This document shows, one piece after another, positions 44,348 through 48,866 of a stretch of DNA of 48,866 nucleotides. The notes beneath the pieces are model-generated. The model ran no database searches and was not told the DNA's origin. It saw only the letters and a program-made list of their open reading frames with translations. A program made the position numbers and the translations under genes. Every line of letters starts with the position of its first letter. Position 1 is the first letter of the stretch. Where the stretch lies: NCBI GenBank assembly GCA_022843705.1, contig JALHND010000008.1:1-48866 (forward strand). The letters run 5' to 3'. This DNA is from Burkholderiales bacterium (GTDB lineage: Bacteria > Pseudomonadota > Gammaproteobacteria > Burkholderiales > SG8-41).

Positions 44348-44782
44348 ATGAAGGTTTCGCGTTCAGCCCTGGTCGAATTCAGCGCGGCGGAAATGTTTGC
44401 CCTGGTCGACGATGTCGAGCGTTACCCGGAATTTTTGCCCTGGTGCAGTGCCACCACAGTGACGCTGCGGACGGCGGAAACGACCTGTGCAGCCATCCAC
44501 ATCAGTTTCCGCGGTGTGCGGCAGAGTTTCGCCACGGAGAACCGGAAGGAGCCGCCGGAGCGGATGGTGATGAAGCTGGTCGAAGGCCCTTTTCGCGTCC
44601 TTGATGGCGAATGGCGTTTCACACCGCTGGGTGATGCGGCCTGCAGGATCGACTTCAGCCTGCATTACGAATTCTCCAGCCTGCTGTTCGAGAAGATTGC
44701 GGGACCGGTTTTCGGGCATATCGCGGGGACCATGGTGGACGCCTTCCTGAAACGCGCCGGACAACTGCATGGAAAAGGCTGA
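44348..44782 (+). CDS. ratA: RatA/COQ10-like START-domain protein
   Basis: A 144-residue polyketide-cyclase/START-fold protein of the RatA (YfjG) group, related to the mitochondrial ubiquinone-binding protein COQ10. Diagnostic blocks are MKVSRSALVEFSAAEMFALV, DDVERYPEFLPWCSA, the GPFRVLDGEWRFTPLG strand and YEFSSLLFEKIAGPVFGHIA. In E. coli RatA has been reported to inhibit 70S ribosome formation, while related proteins bind ubiquinone; which applies here is open. It overlaps the rnfH-like gene by 14 bases and faces away from smpB, the common smpB / ratA-rnfH arrangement. Confidence 0.9.
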   Translation: MKVSRSALVEFSAAEMFALVDDVERYPEFLPWCSATTVTLRTAETTCAAIHISFRGVRQSFATENRKEPPERMVMKLVEGPFRVLDGEWRFTPLGDAACRIDFSLHYEFSSLLFEKIAGPVFGHIAGTMVDAFLKRAGQLHGKG

Positions 44783-45056
44783 AACGGAAATAGAAGTCGG
44801 CATTGTTTTTGCGCTACCCGACCGTCAGCTGTCCACAACCCTGAAGCTGCCCTGCGGGGTTACCGCCGGTGTTGCGGTCGAGCGCTGCGGATTTCAGGCG
44901 GAGTTCCCCGGCGTCGATTTCGCCAACGCGCCCATCGGCATCCATGGCCGCAGGATATCCCGCGAAACAGTGTTGCAGCAGGGCGACCGGGTGGAGATCT
45001 ACAGGGTATTGCGCGCCGACCCCAAGGAGGTGCGACGCAGGCGCAGCAGGGACTAG
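44769..45056 (+). CDS. RnfH-family protein (RatB)
   Basis: A 95-residue ubiquitin-like beta-grasp protein of the RnfH/RatB family. It has the family start EIEVGIVFALPDRQLSTTLK, VDFANAPIGIHGRRISRETV and the end GDRVEIYRVLRADPKEVRRR. Its function is not firmly known; in most proteobacteria it is paired with ratA. The ATG at 44769 lies within ratA (14-base overlap), indicating coupled translation. It converges on the DUF4124 gene with four bases between. Confidence 0.92.
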   Translation: MEKAETEIEVGIVFALPDRQLSTTLKLPCGVTAGVAVERCGFQAEFPGVDFANAPIGIHGRRISRETVLQQGDRVEIYRVLRADPKEVRRRRSRD

Positions 45057-45060
45057 TGGA

Positions 45061-45507
45061 TCACTTGCAGTTGGTATCTGCCGCGCGTTGCGCCCGCGCG
45101 ATTTCGGCGGCGCGTTCATTGTCTTCCAGGAATACCCGCTCGCCTGTCTTGGGGTCGGTTTTGCCGATGCGGTTGCCGGACTGCAGGCTGCGCAGATAAG
45201 CCTGCGCGGTTTCGCAGTTCTGCCTGCGGTCGGCCGTTTCCTGGTTTTTTTCCTCCGCTTTTTTCGCGGCTTCCTGCTGGTCGGCCTGCCGCTTGCGGAA
45301 CTCGGCGTCGCGCTCGGCCACGGATTTTTGCGGATTCGCAGGCGCGGCCGCAGGTGCGTTGCGGATGCCGGTGTTTTCCGCTTTTGTGCCGGGCGGGCAA
45401 CTCGCCGCAAATTCGACACGGCCGCCGGCGCCGACACACTTCATGATCTGGGCATGTGCTGCCAGGGGAAGGACGGCCAGTGCCAGGGCGACAACAGTGG
45501 TTCTCAT
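45061..45507 (-). CDS. DUF4124-like exported protein
   Basis: A 148-residue secreted protein. The signal peptide is MRTTVVALALAVLPLAAHAQ, followed by a short domain IMKCVGAGGRVEFAASCPPG that fits DUF4124 (a lysozyme-inhibitor-like beta motif with two cysteines). The rest is a charged helical coiled coil (ERDAEFRKRQADQQEAAKKA) ending in a region with two more cysteines (NCETAQAYL and the final NCK). Function unknown; an envelope location is expected. It diverges from guaB with about 200 bases between starts. Confidence 0.82.
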   Translation of the reverse strand: MRTTVVALALAVLPLAAHAQIMKCVGAGGRVEFAASCPPGTKAENTGIRNAPAAAPANPQKSVAERDAEFRKRQADQQEAAKKAEEKNQETADRRQNCETAQAYLRSLQSGNRIGKTDPKTGERVFLEDNERAAEIARAQRAADTNCK

Positions 45508-45650
45508 TTGACACCTGCTTGGTTAGGTGAGCCGGGAAGTTTCGGGGACATTTTTCCGGCACGTGTCCCGGGCCGGCTGAAGGGCGCCCCGGCTGCAGGG
45601 AAAAATAGCCAGTTTGAGCCATTCAGTCAATGGACTAACGCCACAGTCAG

Positions 45651-45679
45651 TTTACCGTTTACGCCTCAACGCCTATAAT
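45651..45679 (+). promoter_or_regulatory. guaB: guaB promoter
   Basis: TTTACC (45651-45656), a 17-base spacer and a perfect TATAAT (45674-45679). Transcription would start about 20 bases before the guaB ATG. The short discriminator is GC-rich (CCGCGC), as at growth-rate-controlled promoters. Confidence 0.75.
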
Positions 45680-45704
45680 CCGCGCTTTGCGAAGGACGCA
45701 TCCC

Positions 45705-47171
45705 ATGCGCGTGGTGCAGAAAGCCCTGACTTTCGACGATGTGCTGCTGATTCCGGCACATTCTTCAATCCTGCCGCGTGAAGTCAGCCTCAAGACCAAA
45801 ATCACCCGCGGCATCACCCTGAACATCCCGCTGTTGTCCGCGGCCATGGACACCGTGACCGAATCGCGCCTGGCGATTGCCATTGCCCAGGAAGGCGGCA
45901 TCGGGATCGTGCACAAGAACATGACGCCGAAGGCGCAGGCGGCTGAGGTCACCAAGGTCAAGCGCTTCGAGAGCGGCATCGTCAAGGACCCGATCACCAT
46001 CACCCAGGACATGACCGTGAAGGATGTCCTGGCGCTGACCCAGCAATACCGCATCTCCGGCCTGCCGGTGGTTGCGGCCGACGGCAAGGTTGTCGGCATC
46101 GTCACCAACCGCGACCTGCGTTTCGAGCGCAAGCTCAACCAGCCGGTCAGGAACATCATGACCCCGCGCGAAAAGCTGATCACCGTGCGCGAGGGTGCCA
46201 GCCGCGAAGAGGCGCGCGCGCTGATGCACAAGCACCGGCTGGAGCGCGTCCTCGTCGTCAACAAGAATTTCGAACTGCGCGGACTGGTCACCGTCAAGGA
46301 CATCCTGAAGTCCTCCGAACATCCGAACGCCTGCAAGGACAAGCTGGGGCGCCTGCGCGTGGGTGCCGCAGTCGGGGTCGGTGAGGGCACCGAGGAACGC
46401 GCCGAGGCGCTGGTGGAGGCCGGCGTCGATGTCATCATCGTCGACACGGCGCATGGTCATTCGGAAGGTGTGCTCAAGCGCGTACGCTGGCTCAAGCGCA
46501 CGTATCCGAGACTCCAGGTCATCGGCGGCAATATTGCCACTGCGGCGGCGGCCAAGGCTCTTGCCGACCACGGTGCGGATGGGGTCAAGGTCGGCATCGG
46601 TCCGGGATCAATCTGCACCACGCGCATCGTTGCCGGAATAGGCGTGCCGCAGATTTCGGCGGTGGCCAATGTGGCGAAAGCCCTGCAGAAAACCGATGTG
46701 CCGCTGATTGCCGACGGCGGCATCCGTTATTCCGGCGACATTGCCAAGGCGATTGCCGCCGGCGCGCATTCGGTGATGGTCGGCAGCCTGTTTGCCGGCA
46801 CCGAGGAATCTCCCGGGGAAATCGAGCTTTTCCAGGGGCGATCCTACAAGTCTTACCGCGGCATGGGATCGCTGGGCGCAATGCAGCAGGGATCCGCAGA
46901 CCGCTATTTCCAGGAACACGACGAGCTTGATACGGAAAAGCTGGTGCCCGAGGGCGTCGAAGGACGGGTCCCGTACAAAGGCGGCGTGGCACCGCTGATC
47001 CATCAGCTGATGGGCGGGCTGCGGGCAAGCATGGGTTACATGGGCTGCGGCAGCATCGATGCCGTCAGGCGCGACGCCGAGTTCGTGGAAATCACCACGG
47101 CGGGCGTTCGCGAATCACATGTGCACGACGTGCAGATCGTCAAGGAAGCGCCGAATTACCGCGTTGAGTGA
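45705..47171 (+). CDS. guaB: IMP dehydrogenase
   Basis: A 488-residue IMP dehydrogenase, the NAD-dependent and rate-limiting step of GMP synthesis. Start block [20 protein letters not shown], a two-CBS (Bateman) module at about 95-205, the active-site cysteine in [11 protein letters not shown] near residue 303, and the flap/PLP-like glycine loops ([26 protein letters not shown]) are all present. The ATG at 45705 has GAAGGA about nine bases upstream; a TTG at 45687 is rejected as too close to the promoter. guaA follows 52 bases downstream, forming a guaBA operon. Confidence 0.98.
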   Translation: MRVVQKALTFDDVLLIPAHSSILPREVSLKTKITRGITLNIPLLSAAMDTVTESRLAIAIAQEGGIGIVHKNMTPKAQAAEVTKVKRFESGIVKDPITITQDMTVKDVLALTQQYRISGLPVVAADGKVVGIVTNRDLRFERKLNQPVRNIMTPREKLITVREGASREEARALMHKHRLERVLVVNKNFELRGLVTVKDILKSSEHPNACKDKLGRLRVGAAVGVGEGTEERAEALVEAGVDVIIVDTAHGHSEGVLKRVRWLKRTYPRLQVIGGNIATAAAAKALADHGADGVKVGIGPGSICTTRIVAGIGVPQISAVANVAKALQKTDVPLIADGGIRYSGDIAKAIAAGAHSVMVGSLFAGTEESPGEIELFQGRSYKSYRGMGSLGAMQQGSADRYFQEHDELDTEKLVPEGVEGRVPYKGGVAPLIHQLMGGLRASMGYMGCGSIDAVRRDAEFVEITTAGVRESHVHDVQIVKEAPNYRVE

Positions 47172-47223
47172 CCTGCATTCCTGCGCCGCCGGCGCAGGCA
47201 CCTGAAAACCAGCCGCAACGGTA

Positions 47224-48795
47224 ATGCCCGTGCATCACGAAAAAATACTGATTCTCGATTTCGGTTCGCAATACACCCAGTTGATTGCGCGCCGGGTGCG
47301 TGAACTCCACGTTTACTGCGAACTCCATCCGCACGACGTCACCGACGATTTCATCAAGGCCTTCAAGCCCGCCGGAGTGATCCTTTCCGGTGGCCCGGCC
47401 TCGGTCTGGGAGGACAGCACGCCGCGGGCGCCGGCGCTGGTGTATGAACTGGGCGTGCCGGTGCTGGGAATCTGTTACGGCATGCAGACCATGGCCGGGC
47501 AGCTCGGCGGCAGGGTTGAAATGGGCAAGGTGCGCGAATTCGGTTATGCCGAAGTGCGCGCGCGCGGCCATACCGCCCTGCTGAAAGGCATCCAGGATCG
47601 CGCCACGGCTGACGGCCACGGCATGCTTGATGTCTGGATGAGCCACGGTGACAAGGTCATCGACATGCCACCGGGCTTCAAGCTGATGGCCAGCAACGAT
47701 ACATGCCCCATTGCCGGCATGGCCGATGAAACACGAAGGTTCTACGCAGTGCAGTTCCATCCTGAAGTCACGCACACGCCTCAGGGCAGGGCGCTGATCG
47801 AACGCTTTGTGCTGGGCATCTGCGGCCTCAAGGGCGACTGGAGCATGCCCGATTATGTCGGGGAGGCTGTCGAGCGCATCCGGCGCGAGGTCGGCACGGA
47901 GGAGGTCATCCTCGGTCTTTCGGGCGGTGTCGATTCCTCGGTGGCCGCTGCGCTGATCCACCGCGCCATCGGCAAACAGCTGACCTGCGTATTTGTCGAT
48001 AATGGCCTGCTGCGGCTCAACGAGGCCGAGCAGGTGATGGCCACTTTTGCGCAAAACCTGGGCGTGCGGGTGATCCATGTCGACGCGCGCGACCAGTTCA
48101 TGGGCCATCTGAAAGGCGTTACCGACCCTGAACAAAAGCGGAAAATCATCGGCCGCGAATTCGTCGAGGTGTTCCAGGCCGAATCCGCGAAACTGCCGGC
48201 GGCGAAATGGCTGGCGCAGGGCACCATCTATCCTGACGTCATCGAGTCCGCGGGAGCCAAGACCAAGAAAGCGCATACCATCAAGTCGCACCACAACGTC
48301 GGCGGCCTGCCGGATACATTGCACCTGAAGCTGCTGGAGCCGCTGCGCGAGTTGTTCAAGGATGAAGTGCGTGACCTCGGCCTTGCGCTGGGCCTGCCGC
48401 GCGACATGGTGTTCCGCCATCCGTTTCCGGGTCCCGGCCTTGGCGTGCGCATCCTCGGAGAGGTCAAGGCGCAGTACGCCGACCTGTTGCGCGAAGCCGA
48501 TGCGATCTTCATCGAAGAACTGCGCGCATCCGGCTGGTATGACAAAACCGCGCAGGCCTTCGCGGTATTCCTGCCGGTGAAGTCCGTCGGCGTGATGGGC
48601 GACGGCCGCACTTATGAATATGTCGTTGCTCTGCGTGCGGTGCAGACCACGGATTTCATGACCGCGCACTGGGCCGAGCTGCCGTACGGTCTGCTCGCCA
48701 AGGTTTCGAATCGCATCATCAACGAGGTACGCGGCATCAACCGCGTAGTCTACGACATTTCCGGCAAGCCGCCTGCCACGATCGAGTGGGAGTGA
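47224..48795 (+). CDS. guaA: GMP synthase (glutamine-hydrolysing)
   Basis: A 523-residue GMP synthase that aminates XMP with glutamine and ATP. The N-terminal class I amidotransferase domain has [18 protein letters not shown], the catalytic cysteine in [12 protein letters not shown] and His/Glu in [11 protein letters not shown]. The ATP pyrophosphatase domain has the P-loop [18 protein letters not shown] near residue 230. The C-terminal dimerisation domain ends in [17 protein letters not shown]. The start at 47224 has no strong ribosome-binding site. It shares an operon with guaB; the ArsC-like gene begins 19 bases after its stop. Confidence 0.98.
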   Translation: MPVHHEKILILDFGSQYTQLIARRVRELHVYCELHPHDVTDDFIKAFKPAGVILSGGPASVWEDSTPRAPALVYELGVPVLGICYGMQTMAGQLGGRVEMGKVREFGYAEVRARGHTALLKGIQDRATADGHGMLDVWMSHGDKVIDMPPGFKLMASNDTCPIAGMADETRRFYAVQFHPEVTHTPQGRALIERFVLGICGLKGDWSMPDYVGEAVERIRREVGTEEVILGLSGGVDSSVAAALIHRAIGKQLTCVFVDNGLLRLNEAEQVMATFAQNLGVRVIHVDARDQFMGHLKGVTDPEQKRKIIGREFVEVFQAESAKLPAAKWLAQGTIYPDVIESAGAKTKKAHTIKSHHNVGGLPDTLHLKLLEPLRELFKDEVRDLGLALGLPRDMVFRHPFPGPGLGVRILGEVKAQYADLLREADAIFIEELRASGWYDKTAQAFAVFLPVKSVGVMGDGRTYEYVVALRAVQTTDFMTAHWAELPYGLLAKVSNRIINEVRGINRVVYDISGKPPATIEWE

Positions 48796-48814
48796 GGCGT
48801 TCCGGCAGAGGAGC

Positions 48815-48866
48815 ATGAAGTTGGCCATCACGCTGTACGGCATCCGCAACTGCGATACGGTGAAAA
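48815..48866 (+). CDS. ArsC/Spx-family reductase, start only
   Basis: Only 17 codons are present before the right edge. MKLAITLYGIRNCDTVK matches the start of ArsC-family (YffB/Spx-like) thioredoxin-fold proteins, including the single cysteine after YGIxN. A GAGGAG site lies just before the ATG. The gene is cut by the window edge, so length and C-terminal motifs cannot be judged. Confidence 0.72.
   Translation, partial: MKLAITLYGIRNCDTVK

Noticed and set aside
45687-45704. An upstream TTG start for guaB
   Set aside because: It lies eight bases after the -10 element, while the ATG at 45705 has a good ribosome-binding site and the family N-terminus.
1-48866. CRISPR array, insertion sequence or prophage
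   Set aside because: No regularly spaced direct repeats, transposase or integrase frames, or phage structural genes were seen. The AT-rich tracts are dispersed and irregular, with no terminal repeats or target duplications visible.

Overview
The window is GC-rich chromosomal DNA from a betaproteobacterium, most likely in the Burkholderiales/Nitrosomonadales/Rhodocyclales radiation. Three signs support this: three Bug/TctC-type orphan solute receptors, the gene order alaC-hom-thrC and rimP-nusA-infB-rbfA-truB-rpsO-pnp, and a smpB/ratA/rnfH cluster. No prophage, insertion sequence, CRISPR array or rRNA operon was seen. Most of the window is housekeeping sequence, with a more variable accessory stretch at about 12.4-30 kb. 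Family names come from recognising motifs by eye; no database search was run.

Layout. (1) 1-2.7 kb: the 3' part of a multi-PAS sensor histidine kinase that runs off the left edge, tail to tail with a small Mth938-like gene. (2) 3.0-7.2 kb: alaC, hom and thrC, an amino-acid operon with its own promoter. (3) 7.2-12.4 kb: nadC, a membrane-anchored FMN glutamate-synthase-like protein, and clpB behind a clear sigma-32 promoter. (4) 12.8-18.3 kb, minus strand: a hydrolase-OsmC fusion, an ABC ATPase, a large FtsX-type permease and a lipocalin-like (CrtC/AttH) exported protein, probably one operon. (5) 18.4-23.5 kb: three orphan TctC receptors interleaved with a TauD/TfdA dioxygenase, a PIN-domain protein and a hotdog thioesterase. 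(6) 23.5-27.8 kb, minus strand: rhlE, a TauE/SafE permease, a four-rhodanese-domain protein and a YaiI-family protein. (7) 28-33 kb: an HNH nuclease, an internally duplicated membrane protein, a DUF1223 protein, a PHP phosphoesterase, a YciO/Sua5 protein and trpS. (8) 33.1-34.3 kb: lexA with its operator, followed by what looks like a decayed, frameshifted imuA/sulA-type gene. (9) 34.4-43 kb: rimP-nusA-infB-rbfA-truB-rpsO-pnp, the transcription/translation/RNA-turnover superoperon. (10) 43-48.9 kb: dksA, tRNA-Arg(UCU), tRNA-His(GUG), smpB, ratA, rnfH, a DUF4124 protein, guaB, guaA and the start of an ArsC/Spx-like gene cut by the right edge.

Regulatory signals visible in the sequence include a sigma-32 promoter for clpB and a LexA box that overlaps a -10 element only 7 nt from the lexA start codon, so the lexA mRNA may be leaderless. 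There are also sigma-70 promoters for alaC, rimP, rpsO, guaB and the tRNA pair, an attenuator-like hairpin in the rimP leader, and hairpins between rpsO and pnp.

The most unusual structural signal is a set of short, very AT-rich tracts scattered through otherwise GC-rich DNA. They share cores such as CAAATACTTA and TATTGATTT. They lie beside thrC, clpB, the PHP gene, trpS and lexA/rimP; one supplies the first codons of a TctC gene and one lies inside truB. Two copies 22 kb apart match at 26 of 27 positions. I could not match this family to a known element.
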